From assembly GCA_964561105.1 (NCBI GenBank), contig CAZLOH010000001.1:145416-209415 (forward strand): a stretch of 64,000 nt of DNA, written 5' to 3'. Shown one piece after another: positions 8,033 through 17,082 of this stretch. The translations under genes and the position numbers were made by a program. The notes under the pieces were generated by a model, which was not told where the DNA came from, made no database searches, and saw only the letters and a program-made list of their open reading frames with translations. Origin of the DNA: JADLHS01 sp964561105 (GTDB taxonomy: Bacteria > Verrucomicrobiota > Verrucomicrobiia > Limisphaerales > JADLHS01). How positions within the stretch are numbered: position 1 is the first letter of the stretch; the number at the start of each line of letters is the position of its first letter.

Positions 8033-8494
8033 TCAGGCCGCGACCGGAAGCCGCCGCGCGGTCTTGAGCTTGATTCCGAGCGGGACGGATTTCGAGTTGG
8101 TGTTGAGCAGATCCGTGAGTTTTGTCTTCGCAAAGGCCGTTTCCATCTGTGTCACCACGTCATTCATCCCGCAGTGCAAGGGACACAGGTTCGTCCCGTG
8201 CGCTTTCAAGCCCAGCGGACAGGTGTGGATGCGCTCCAGGGGATCCACGGCGTTGATGACCGCCAGCACCGTGACCTGCGCCGGATCACCGGCGAACTGA
8301 AAGCCACCGCCGAGACCGCGCTGCCCCCGCACCAGGCCTGCTTTGGCAAGGAGTTGCAGGACTTTCGAAATGTAGTCCGGCGGCGTGCGGGTGCCCTCGG
8401 CAATCTGGCGCGTGGTTTGCGAGCGCGCCGGCTCCTGGATCAACCAGAGCACCGCGCGCAGCGCATATTCCGAAGTCCGCGAGATCAGTTGCAT
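8033..8494 (-). CDS. Rrf2-family transcriptional regulator with three cysteines
   Basis: The product has 153 residues from the ATG at 8492-8494; a TTG two codons upstream is less likely. The N-terminal winged helix (MQLISRTSEYALRAVLW) and the wing GQRGLGGGFQ are typical of Rrf2. Three cysteines (Cys92, 104, 108; TCPLG...NLCPLHC) fit ligation of an Fe-S cluster, as in NsrR/IscR-type sensors, although the spacing differs from both. The gene is divergent from cyoE and next to the DUF2249 unit, so a redox or NO-responsive repressor role is a reasonable inference. Its operator is not identified. Confidence 0.85.
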   Translation of the reverse strand: MQLISRTSEYALRAVLWLIQEPARSQTTRQIAEGTRTPPDYISKVLQLLAKAGLVRGQRGLGGGFQFAGDPAQVTVLAVINAVDPLERIHTCPLGLKAHGTNLCPLHCGMNDVVTQMETAFAKTKLTDLLNTNSKSVPLGIKLKTARRLPVAA

Positions 8495-8509
8495 GACCAA
8501 AAGTGGACG

Positions 8510-8537
8510 TTGACATCCGATTTAACAAGTCTATTTT
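8510..8537 (+). promoter_or_regulatory. Sigma70-like promoter for cyoE
   Basis: A perfect -35 TTGACA at 8510-8515 and a TATTTT -10 at 8532-8537 are separated by 16 bases, directed at the gene starting at 8599. The promoter lies immediately upstream of the divergent Rrf2 gene, a natural place for autorepression. Confidence 0.5.
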
Positions 8538-8598
8538 TCCCGCCGTCGGCGGCTTGTCCGCCGCCATCACCCAGTGTGGCCATCGAGCACCGAGCAAC

Positions 8599-9558
8599 AT
8601 GAAACCGCGCCTTGACTACGAATCCATCGCGCCGGCCCCGGCCATTTTGTCGCCGGTGGGCCTCGATCTGGAATCAGCCGCGGCAACGAGCGGCCGGCTC
8701 TCCGATTTCCTCGTGCTCACCAAGGCACGGGTGAACGGGTTGGTGGTTGCCACGACCTTCGTCGGCTTTGCCCTGGAGTCCGCCCTCCTGCCGAATTGGT
8801 CCGTGCTGCTGCACGCGTTGATCGGCACGGCGTTGGTAGCCGGCAGCGCCGCCGTGGCAAATCAAGCCATGGAGCCTTCGTACGACCGGCTGATGACTCG
8901 CACCCGAAACCGGCCGGTCGCTTCGGGAAGGCTGCAACGGAATTCAGCCATCTGGTTGAGCGGGCTGCTACTGATCATCGGCAGTCTCTGGCTGGGTCTG
9001 GGTGTCAATTTGCGCGCGCTGGGGCTGGCGGTTCTCGCGTTTGTGGTTTATGCGTTCGCCTACACTCCCCTGAAGCGGATCACCCCGGCCTGCACACTTG
9101 TGGGCGCGGTTTCCGGCGCTTTGCCGGTGCTGGTCGGTTGGGCGGCAACGGACGCCGCGTTTGGCCGCTGGGCGTTCGTGGCGTTTGCCGTTTTGTTTCT
9201 CTGGCAGATTCCGCACTTCCTGGCAATTGCCTGGTGGCGACGCTTGGAATATCAGCGGGCCGGCTATCAGGTGTTGCGCCCGGGTGACCACGGCGGCTTC
9301 TGGACTGCGCTCGAGGCGATGGGATTTACGGCGTTGCTGTTCGCCGTCGCGTTGCTTCCGGTGTTCTGGCAACTCGTCCATGGTTGGTATGGGCCGCTCA
9401 CGCTGGTCTTAAATCTCGGCTTCAGCTTTGCGAGCATCCGCTTTCTAATACAACGAACCGAAGCCGCCGCGCGCCTGATGTTCCTCGCCTCCCTGCTTTA
9501 TCTTCCCCTCCAGTATTTACTGATGCTGCTGTGCCAGATTAAAACGCAACCATTTTAG
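8599..9558 (+). CDS. cyoE: Heme O synthase (protoheme IX farnesyltransferase)
   Basis: The product has 319 residues from the ATG at 8599. An in-frame ATG at 8503 is rejected because it precedes the likely promoter. UbiA superfamily motifs are present: NQAMEPSYDRLMTRTRNRP (first Asp-rich site, standard RTRNRP), YTPLKRITP (cytosolic loop), and WQIPHFLAIAWWRRLEYQ. About nine membrane segments are expected. The enzyme farnesylates heme b to heme O for terminal oxidases. The first motif reads NQAMEPSYD where most CyoE proteins have NxxxDxxxD, so a metal-ligand change is possible. No oxidase genes follow it here. Confidence 0.88.
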   Translation: MKPRLDYESIAPAPAILSPVGLDLESAAATSGRLSDFLVLTKARVNGLVVATTFVGFALESALLPNWSVLLHALIGTALVAGSAAVANQAMEPSYDRLMTRTRNRPVASGRLQRNSAIWLSGLLLIIGSLWLGLGVNLRALGLAVLAFVVYAFAYTPLKRITPACTLVGAVSGALPVLVGWAATDAAFGRWAFVAFAVLFLWQIPHFLAIAWWRRLEYQRAGYQVLRPGDHGGFWTALEAMGFTALLFAVALLPVFWQLVHGWYGPLTLVLNLGFSFASIRFLIQRTEAAARLMFLASLLYLPLQYLLMLLCQIKTQPF

Positions 9559-9611
9559 CGGCCACCCTGCCCGTCCGGCCGCGCTCCTCCATCTACTCCC
9601 GCCACAATTTT

Positions 9612-10967
9612 ATGACGCTGAACACAAACATTGACGAAAAACTGGCCGGCCTTTTTCAAGAGGTCGTTAAACGAAACCCCGGCGAAGTGGAATTCCACCA
9701 GGCGGTCCGCGAGGTGTTGGAATCGCTCGGGCCGGTGCTCGGCAAATACCCCGAGTTTGGCGAACACAAGATCATCGAGCGCATCTGCGAGCCGGAACGG
9801 CAGATCATTTTCCGCGTGCCATGGCAGGACGACCATGGTCAGGTGCAGATCAACCGCGGCTTTCGCGTCGAGGTCAACAGCGCCCTCGGACCGTTCAAAG
9901 GCGGGCTCCGTTTTCATCCGTCGGTCTATCTGGGGATCATCAAATTCCTCGGCTTCGAGCAACTGTTCAAAAACGCCCTCACCGGCATGCCCATCGGCGG
10001 CGGTAAAGGCGGATCGGATTTCGATCCCAAAGGCAAATCGGACGGGGAGATCATGCGATTCTGCCAGAGTTTCATGACCGAACTCTACCGGCACCTCGGC
10101 GAATACACCGACGTGCCGGCGGGTGACATTGGCGTGGGCACCCGCGAGATCGGCTACCTGTTCGGTCAATACAAGCGGATTACCAACCGCTACGAGTCGG
10201 GCGTGCTCACCGGCAAAGGCCTCGACTGGGGCGGCGCCCGGGCGCGCAAGGAGGCCACGGGTTATGGCACGGTCTTTTTCCTGAACGAAATGCTGGCGGC
10301 GCGAAAAGCATCGTTGCATGGCAAAACCTGCATCGTTTCCGGCTCCGGCAATGTCGCCATCTACGCCATCGAGAAGCTGCAACAACTGGGCGGTAAAGTG
10401 GTGGCCTGCTCGGATTCCGGTGGTTTTGTCCATGACCGGAAAGGCCTCGATCTCGCCTTGATCAAACAACTCAAGGAAGTGGAACGGCGACGGATCGAGG
10501 ATTACGTCTCCCATCGCAAACACGCCCGCTACGTGGCCAAAGGCAGCTTGTGGAAAATCCCGTGCGACGTGGCCCTGCCCTGCGCCACTCAGAACGAACT
10601 GAACGGCAAGGATGCGACCACGCTGGTCAAGAACGGCTGCCTCGCCGTCGCCGAAGGCGCCAACATGCCCACCACCCCGGAAGGCGTCCGCGTCTTCCTC
10701 AAAGCCGGCACCGCCTTTGGTCCCGGCAAGGCCGCCAATGCCGGCGGCGTGGCCACCTCGGCCCTGGAGATGCAACAGAACGCAAGCCGTGATGTTTGGG
10801 ATTTTGAGTTCACCGAAAAAAAGCTGGCGACCATCATGCAAGGCATCCACCAACGCTGCTACGAGACGGCGGAGGAATTCGGCGTGCCCGGCAACTACGT
10901 CAAAGGCGCGAACATCGCCAGTTTCATCAAAGTTGCCCAGGCCATGGTGGCTCTGGGGCTGATTTGA
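9612..10967 (+). CDS. gdhA: NADP-type glutamate dehydrogenase
   Basis: The product has 451 residues, the usual length of the hexameric bacterial NADP enzyme. It has the glutamate-site segment GGLRFHPSVYLGIIKFLGFE, the catalytic-lysine motif PIGGGKGGSDFDP, the PAGDIGVGTREIGYL segment, and a Rossmann motif GSGNVA. It interconverts 2-oxoglutarate plus ammonium and glutamate in the cytosol. It stands alone, 53 bases after cyoE. Confidence 0.95.
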   Translation: MTLNTNIDEKLAGLFQEVVKRNPGEVEFHQAVREVLESLGPVLGKYPEFGEHKIIERICEPERQIIFRVPWQDDHGQVQINRGFRVEVNSALGPFKGGLRFHPSVYLGIIKFLGFEQLFKNALTGMPIGGGKGGSDFDPKGKSDGEIMRFCQSFMTELYRHLGEYTDVPAGDIGVGTREIGYLFGQYKRITNRYESGVLTGKGLDWGGARARKEATGYGTVFFLNEMLAARKASLHGKTCIVSGSGNVAIYAIEKLQQLGGKVVACSDSGGFVHDRKGLDLALIKQLKEVERRRIEDYVSHRKHARYVAKGSLWKIPCDVALPCATQNELNGKDATTLVKNGCLAVAEGANMPTTPEGVRVFLKAGTAFGPGKAANAGGVATSALEMQQNASRDVWDFEFTEKKLATIMQGIHQRCYETAEEFGVPGNYVKGANIASFIKVAQAMVALGLI

Positions 10968-11077
10968 ATCCGATCCCAGCGTGGGTCGCCGGTGGTAACC
11001 CGGCTTGGCTCCAGGTGCGAGCAGACACCCAAAGCTGCAAGCCCGACCGATGACATCCAGGGCTGTAAGCCCGGCAG

Positions 11078-11111
11078 ACGATAACCCAGGGCAACGCCCT
11101 GGGTTAATCGT
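11078..11111. repeat. Palindromic intergenic repeat (possible terminator) after gdhA
   Basis: A stem of CCCAGGGC / GCCCTGGG with a 3-base loop (AAC) extends outward through ACGATAA / TTAATCGT with one bulged base. It lies 110 bases beyond gdhA in sequence without a gene (10968-11450). It lacks a T-run, so a REP-like repeat is as likely as a terminator. Confidence 0.5.
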
Positions 11112-11451
11112 CAAACAAATCTCAAGCCCTGCATGGGCGACTGAAAATTCCCGCAGTTACGGAATGGCCGATCCGATTGTCCACATCCGGCCGCATCCAT
11201 CTGCACAGACCCGCCGGGACGCGGCCTGCGGCCTGAATCCGCGCGAGGAGGGATTGTTGTGCGTGCTCTTGTTCTTTGCGTTTACATCCATCACGGGTTT
11301 CCTCCTCGGACTCGGGCTTGAAGAAATCGCCCAACCAGGCGGCTGCACCGAATCTCGCGCTTGCGTCGTGGTGTCAGTTCGGGTTCCTTGACGCGGGGTC
11401 GGTGAACCGGGACGTTAGCCACAGCGAGATTGGCTTGAAGGATATATTCAA

Positions 11452-11717
11452 ATCACGATTGGAAAGATTCTCAGTCTGGTGGTTGCGATCGGCTACGCAG
11501 TAATGGCAATCAAACAGGCGGGTGTCACTGGTTTGACGTGGTGTGCCGGTCTATTGCTACCTCTGGCCCTTATCTGGTTTCCCGAAGCGATCGGAAGCAT
11601 CACCGGCTACTTTCGCATGGCTACGTGAATGTTCAGACCCCAGGGGTTTTCATTTCGATTCTGGGATGGTTTTTTCTCGTTGGTTTACCGGTGATCTTGT
11701 ATTTGGTTTTCAGATGA
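11452..11717 (+). pseudogene. Small two-segment membrane protein, broken by a frameshift
   Basis: One frame reads ITIGKILSLVVAIGYAV and continues to FPEAIGSITGYFRMAT before a stop at 11626-11628. The next frame continues at once as GYVNVQTPGVFISILGWFF and ends at 11715-11717. Together they make a coherent protein of about 88 residues with hydrophobic segments on both sides of the break. The first codon is ATC where ATG would be expected. A single-base indel near 11622 explains the break; a sequencing error would look the same. The family is not identified. Confidence 0.5.
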
Positions 11718-11863
11718 ACACGCCTGCCATGCGCGGCAACGAACCCGGCCATCACACTCCGGTTGCAATCATGGCGTCCCGCAGGGTCGGGTCACTGAGC
11801 TTGGGCCGTTGGCCCACTACCGGCCTGGGAGAATTGAGAGCCACATAGCCGCAAAGACTATCC

Positions 11864-12322
11864 ATGAGCGTAACACATTTATGGTTCCTGAACTCGTCCG
11901 TGACCGTCCGCGTGTCCCAGGCGGATGGCCAGGATGGCGTCTCGATTCTGGAGCATCGCGTGCCCCAGGGCGATTCACCACCCTTGCACTTACACCGCAC
12001 GGAAGATGAGATTTTCCACGTCCTCGCAGGCCAATTCCGTATCAAGGTGCAAGACCAGGAACAGCGCGTCGGGCCCGGCGACATCCTGCTCGTGCCGAAG
12101 GGCATCACTCATACTTACCGCGCCGAGTCCTCCACGGGAGGCCGCTTTTTGACGGTGACGGTGCATGGGGATTTCGAACGATTCGTGCGCACCATGGGCC
12201 GCCCGGCGGAACATCCGGGGTTGCCAGAATCTGCGGGAGCGCCATCGGCTGAGGCGATCCAGGCGCTCACAGCGATCGCGGCTCAACATGGAATCGAGAT
12301 TGTTGGACCACCGCTCCAATAA
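11864..12322 (+). CDS. Single-domain cupin protein
   Basis: The product has 152 residues. Cupin motif 1 is present as PPLHLHRTEDEIFHVLAGQF (two His, one Glu) and motif 2 as PGDILLVPKGITHTY (third His), fitting a mononuclear metal site. It resembles the quercetin-dioxygenase-like branch, but substrate and reaction cannot be deduced. It is a single gene downstream of the broken membrane-protein gene. The flanks at 12323-12584 hold no gene. Confidence 0.8.
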   Translation: MSVTHLWFLNSSVTVRVSQADGQDGVSILEHRVPQGDSPPLHLHRTEDEIFHVLAGQFRIKVQDQEQRVGPGDILLVPKGITHTYRAESSTGGRFLTVTVHGDFERFVRTMGRPAEHPGLPESAGAPSAEAIQALTAIAAQHGIEIVGPPLQ

Positions 12323-12584
12323 CATGGCGTGGGGCGATAGAACTACTGGTGCGAACAGCCGCCCCATTTCACAGTTCGGGCGTCGCGACTCTTTCCTCAT
12401 TCGCCTCATCCGTCCCGGGTAACTACGCACTTCGGCCCTGAATCGGACAAGTCACCCTTCGTCGGTGACAACTGATGGCCGGACCACACCAGGCCCATGG
12501 CAGTCACAACCGAGCACTGCACACCGGCATTTCACGCCCGGATTCCCAGGTTGAACGCCAGACGGCAATCCGGATTGACCCATG

Positions 12585-14069
12585 CTACTTCAACGGTAGC
12601 AACGTCGAGAGCACGCAGACTTCGACGAAGCCAAAGATGGCAGTCGCGAGGCAGGTCACCGTCCATGTGCGCAGGGTTTCGCGCTCGGTCATGCCTGAAA
12701 GCCGGCTCACCACCCAAAACCCGCTGTCGTTCATCCACGAAATGCTGAACGCGCCAAAGCCGATCGAGAGGAAGAGGTACAGGGTGTGATACGGCAGGTT
12801 CACGCCTTGAATCACCTCGTACATCATGGCCGAAGTGGTGAGCATGGCCACCGTGGCCGAACCCTGGGCAAACCGGATCGTCAGCGCCACGAAGAAGGAG
12901 AGGATTACCAGGTTCACACTGTGGCCGGCGGACACGGCCTTGATGGCCTCGCCCACGCCGGCATTGCGCAACATCGCCCCGAACGCGCCGCCCGCCGCCG
13001 TAATGATGATGATGACCCCGGCGGTTTCCAGCGGCGGCCCCAGCAGGTCGCCGAGCGCGGTGAAACTCAACCGGCGTTGCCGTGCCCACACCCAGAGCGC
13101 GATCACCGTGCCAATCAACAACGCGATGTTTTTGTTGCCCACGAACAACGCCACCTTGGCCACCGCCGCGAACGAATCGCTGCCGCCGACGAGGTTCACC
13201 ACGCCCGGCCAGTCCTGCGTCAATTTGCAGAACGACGCCAGGCAGATCAACGCAATCGGCAGGAGCACGGGAATGATGCTCCAGAAAAAATTTGGGAGCT
13301 GCTCCTCCGGTTTATCCATCACCTCGCGCAGATCCACCAGGGACAGACCGGCCGTTTCGCGCAAGGGAACTTCAAAACGGCCATTCAGCCACCGGGCGAA
13401 AAAGTAGCCGGCCACGCATGGGGCCAATCCCGCCAGCAGCCCCCAGATCAACGACAGGCCCGGATCCACGCGCAGATTATCCACCATGCCCAACGGGCCA
13501 GGATGCGGCACCGCCAGCGAGTGGGTCAACACCCCGCCCACGCAAATGCACATGAGATACAAAATGTAATCCTTGCCCGTGCGCAAGCGCAGGGCCCGCG
13601 CCAGCGGCACCATCAGCATGAACATCGTGTCGAAGAAGATCGGGATCGAAAGGATGTAGGTGCTGGCCAGCAACGCCAGGGCGGCGCGCTTTTGACCGAA
13701 CACCCCGAGGAAGCGCCGCACCACCTTGTCCGCCGCGCCGCTTTCCATCAGCGCCAGACCGATGATGGACGCCAGGCCAATGGAAATGGAAATCCCGCCC
13801 GCTGCGGCGCCGAATTCGACCGCGGTCAGTTCCACCGACGCAATCCAGGAATTCGCCCGCGCATCCGCGCGCAAGGCGGGCGAGAGTTTGTTGATCTGCG
13901 CGTCGCTGAAGTGCTGGGTGAGAAAGCCGGCGAGGAACGCCGCGGCAATCAGTGCCAGAAAGGCGTGGATCCGCAGCTTCGTAATCATCAAAACGATGGC
14001 GGCCACGCACACGATCAGGACCACAAAGGGCCAGAGTGAACTGGGGGTCGCGAGGGCGAGCAAAGTCAT
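12585..14069 (-). CDS. GntP-family gluconate/sugar-acid permease
   Basis: The product has about 494 residues from the ATG at 14067-14069; an upstream TTG start is less likely. Hydrophobic segments occur throughout. Signatures include SIGLASIIGLALMESGAAD near the N-terminal third and GGVLTHSLAVPHPGPLGMV, typical of the GntP/DsdX/GntT proton symporters. The C-terminal half contains FAQGSATVAMLTTSAMM. A sugar acid or D-serine-like substrate is likely but not resolvable. No kinase or dehydrogenase is adjacent. The 205-base gap to the peptidase gene shows nothing else. Confidence 0.88.
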   Translation of the reverse strand: MTLLALATPSSLWPFVVLIVCVAAIVLMITKLRIHAFLALIAAAFLAGFLTQHFSDAQINKLSPALRADARANSWIASVELTAVEFGAAAGGISISIGLASIIGLALMESGAADKVVRRFLGVFGQKRAALALLASTYILSIPIFFDTMFMLMVPLARALRLRTGKDYILYLMCICVGGVLTHSLAVPHPGPLGMVDNLRVDPGLSLIWGLLAGLAPCVAGYFFARWLNGRFEVPLRETAGLSLVDLREVMDKPEEQLPNFFWSIIPVLLPIALICLASFCKLTQDWPGVVNLVGGSDSFAAVAKVALFVGNKNIALLIGTVIALWVWARQRRLSFTALGDLLGPPLETAGVIIIITAAGGAFGAMLRNAGVGEAIKAVSAGHSVNLVILSFFVALTIRFAQGSATVAMLTTSAMMYEVIQGVNLPYHTLYLFLSIGFGAFSISWMNDSGFWVVSRLSGMTERETLRTWTVTCLATAIFGFVEVCVLSTLLPLK

Positions 14070-14325
14070 CGAGTGTGGTTTGAGTTGCGCGGATTTTACG
14101 AAAACAGCTTCGCGAGACAAACCGAATCTCCCAAAAAGTTACCTGGCACTGAGAAACCGAGGCGGCTTTCGTTGGCGGACGGGTGTGGCACAAGCCGTCA
14201 CTTGAGCCGGAACGCCAATCTCCGATCCGGCACGCCGGTCAGTGCGTTGTATCGAGCCGGGTCGGAGACCGGCGCTCCATTTGCGGTTCCATTGCCACCG
14301 CGCACCCCTGAGCGGCCGGGCATTC

Positions 14326-16887
14326 TCAGTTGCGCGTGGGCGCTTCCTGCCCGGCGTTGTGGTTGGCCGGTTCGATGCCTTGCAAGTAGCGAACGAAGAA
14401 ATCCTTCAGTCGCCGCTGGTAATAGTCGCCGCCCGCGCCGTGACCGCCATTCGGAATGACCAGAAGATCAAAGTCCTTCCCGGCCCGGATCAAGGCGTCC
14501 ACGAAGCGCAGGGTGGATTCCGGCGGTACGTTCTGGTCCAGTTCGCCGACGACGAGGAAAAGGTGCCCCTGCAACCGGGCCGCGTTTTCGATGTTGGAAC
14601 ATTCCGCGTACTGCTGCCCGACAGGATAGCCCATCCACTGTTCGTTCCAGGACGCCTTGTCCATGCGGTTGTCGTGGCAACCCGAGTTGGCCACGGCAGC
14701 CCGGTAGAACTCGGGATGAAACAACACCGCGCCCGCCGCATTCTGACCGCCGGCCGAGGTTCCGTAAATCCCCACGCGGCTGAGATCGTAATAGGGATAC
14801 CGCGCCGCCACCGCTTGATGCCACAGTATCCGGTCAGGAAAGCCGGCGTCCTTGAGGTTTTTCCAACACACATCGTGGAAGGCCTTCGAGCGATTCGCCG
14901 TGCCCATGCCATCCACTTTCGCCACGATGAAACCGGCGTCGGTCAGCAATTGATAACGCGGCCCGCCAAAACTCTTGGGCACGAACGATCCCTGCGGTCC
15001 GGCGTAAATGTCCTCGATGACTGGATATTTTTTGGTCGGATCAAAATTCCGCGGACGATAAATCACGCCCCAGATGTCCGTCCGGCCATCGCGCCCTTTC
15101 GCGACGAAAACTTCCGGTGGCCGCCATCCGTTGGCCGTCAATTCTGAGATGTCCGCCTCCTCGAGCCGGCAGACGAGTTGACCGTCGGCCGCGCGGCGCA
15201 GCTCGTTCACCGGCGGCGCGTCCACCCGCGACCAGGTATCAATCAGATATTTTCGGTCGGGCGAGAATTCAATGCTGTGATTGCCGTTGCCCTCGGTCAG
15301 GGCGACCAGACCCGTGCCATCGAAATTGACGCGATAGTAGTGCAGGAAGTACGGGTCCTGATCGGGATGACGTCCACTTGCGCGAAACCAGATCTGGCGC
15401 TGCTCCTCGTCAATGCGCTCGATCCCGCGCACGACCCATTCACCCTTCGTAATCTGTCGCAACGCACCTGATTGCGGGTCCACCAGATACAGATGCCGCC
15501 AGCCGTCGCGCTCCGAGAGGTAAATGATTTCATCCGATTGCGTAAGCCAGGTGACCGGTTGGAACGCCTCCGTGTGCGCCGTCCAGATGAAGGTGTCGCT
15601 CCGCTCATCTACGAGATTACGCACCGCGCCGGAACGCGCGTCCACCTCGATCACGCGCAACCGCTGGTGTCCGCGATCCACCTGCTCGTAAGCAAACCGG
15701 GGGCCATCGCGCCGCCAGTGCAGGCGCGGCCAGTCCGACTCCGCCTCGAAACGGTCCACCGCCGGTTTGATCTGCTTCCGGGTCGCAACGTCGAACAGAT
15801 TGATCTCGGAACGCTTGAACTTGTCCCCCGGCAACGCGTACTCGCGCGTTTCAAGTTGCGCGCGGCCGCCGCCGGGCGGGGAGGACTCGATCAAATACAC
15901 CTCCTTGTGATCACCCGGCACCGTGCGCCAGGCCACCAGAGTCTCTGAATCTGGCGACCACTCGAGCTGGCCATAACCATCGTCCGCGCTGCCGTCGGTG
16001 CTGAGTTGAATTTCTGTTCCGTCTTCGCCGCGCAGGAAGACATTTTGGTCGCGGATGAAAGCCGTCCATTTGTCATCCGGCGAGCGGCCCGCCGGTTCAT
16101 TGCGCCGGCGCCGGTCCGATGGCTGCGACACCGGCGCGCGCGGCCGCGTGGCCCCGATGATGGCCACGTCCGGCTCGTCCGTCGCCTCGAAGACATCGAG
16201 CGTCGTGCCATTTTCATCCGCCACCAGCCAGACATGCCCGCTGAACGTGTGCTGCGTTTTGCGACCGCGCGGCGCAATCCGGCCGTAGCTCCGTCGCGCT
16301 CCCTGGTCGTCCAGCCAGAAGATTTCGACGGGCCGATCCAGTTGGCTGACGAAGGTGATTTCCGTTTCCTCACCGGTGCGCGTCGAGGGACGCGGACGCA
16401 AATCCGCCGACAAGCCCTCGCGCGCGGTCCCGGCGTGATCGCCCGTAACCACATGCAGCTTTCCTGACTTGAGATCCAACTCCCAATTCCGTGTCTCGCC
16501 CAACAACGTCACCGTCTGGCCATCGTCGCTGAACTTGAGTTCCTTCACCGGCAGGCGCGCGGCATCAGTCCCCTCGCCGATCTGTTTGGCCACCGACTCG
16601 GAATCAAACGCGCGTTGCCGCGTGCCCGATGCCGGGTCCACCAGAATGAATTCCCGCGCCCCATCCCGCAGATCGTTGCGATACCAGAATCGCGTATTGT
16701 TCGCGAACCAATGCGGTGTCACGCGCGCCCGATAAATCCGTCCAGCCTCCGCCCGCGCCGGCGACGCGGGAGCGTCGGCGAGATTCTTGTTCGGCACTGC
16801 GCCGGAGGCCGCGTGAGCGCAGCCGATTGTCGCCAAGGTCACCAGCCCCGTTCGGAGCAGGCGGCGTCGAAATGTCATCGCGTTCAT
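14326..16887 (-). CDS. S9-family (dipeptidyl-peptidase IV-like) exported serine peptidase
   Basis: The product has 853 residues with an N-terminal signal peptide (RRRLLRTGLVTLATIGCAHA). A beta-propeller region follows, carrying the repeated phrase YLSERDGWRHLYLVD. The C-terminal alpha/beta-hydrolase domain has the catalytic triad Ser711 (YGTSAGG), Asp784 (VGELDQNVPP) and His816 (GGHGAGG). The family cleaves dipeptides or short oligopeptides in the periplasm. It stands alone. The 195-base region before it (16888-17082) has short GC-rich dyads but no gene. Confidence 0.92.
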   Translation of the reverse strand: MNAMTFRRRLLRTGLVTLATIGCAHAASGAVPNKNLADAPASPARAEAGRIYRARVTPHWFANNTRFWYRNDLRDGAREFILVDPASGTRQRAFDSESVAKQIGEGTDAARLPVKELKFSDDGQTVTLLGETRNWELDLKSGKLHVVTGDHAGTAREGLSADLRPRPSTRTGEETEITFVSQLDRPVEIFWLDDQGARRSYGRIAPRGRKTQHTFSGHVWLVADENGTTLDVFEATDEPDVAIIGATRPRAPVSQPSDRRRRNEPAGRSPDDKWTAFIRDQNVFLRGEDGTEIQLSTDGSADDGYGQLEWSPDSETLVAWRTVPGDHKEVYLIESSPPGGGRAQLETREYALPGDKFKRSEINLFDVATRKQIKPAVDRFEAESDWPRLHWRRDGPRFAYEQVDRGHQRLRVIEVDARSGAVRNLVDERSDTFIWTAHTEAFQPVTWLTQSDEIIYLSERDGWRHLYLVDPQSGALRQITKGEWVVRGIERIDEEQRQIWFRASGRHPDQDPYFLHYYRVNFDGTGLVALTEGNGNHSIEFSPDRKYLIDTWSRVDAPPVNELRRAADGQLVCRLEEADISELTANGWRPPEVFVAKGRDGRTDIWGVIYRPRNFDPTKKYPVIEDIYAGPQGSFVPKSFGGPRYQLLTDAGFIVAKVDGMGTANRSKAFHDVCWKNLKDAGFPDRILWHQAVAARYPYYDLSRVGIYGTSAGGQNAAGAVLFHPEFYRAAVANSGCHDNRMDKASWNEQWMGYPVGQQYAECSNIENAARLQGHLFLVVGELDQNVPPESTLRFVDALIRAGKDFDLLVIPNGGHGAGGDYYQRRLKDFFVRYLQGIEPANHNAGQEAPTRN

Positions 16888-17082
16888 TTTGGATCTGTCC
16901 TTTGGTCAACCCTCGAACCGCCGCCACCCCGCTCGGGCCGGGCGGCAGCACACAGCTGCATATTCGCACGCAGCTTGGAATGTTGACACCCCGCCGCGTG
17001 GGGGCACGCGGCCTACCTGCCTCACCAGCCCGGTCCTGGAGCCGGGTTACCCAACCCGGCGCAACGAGTGCGAGGTTCCGGG

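Noticed and set aside
9558..9582. GCGGCC...GGCCGC dyad after cyoE as a terminator
   Set aside because: Only six paired bases, a 13-base loop and no T-run; gdhA may simply be read through.
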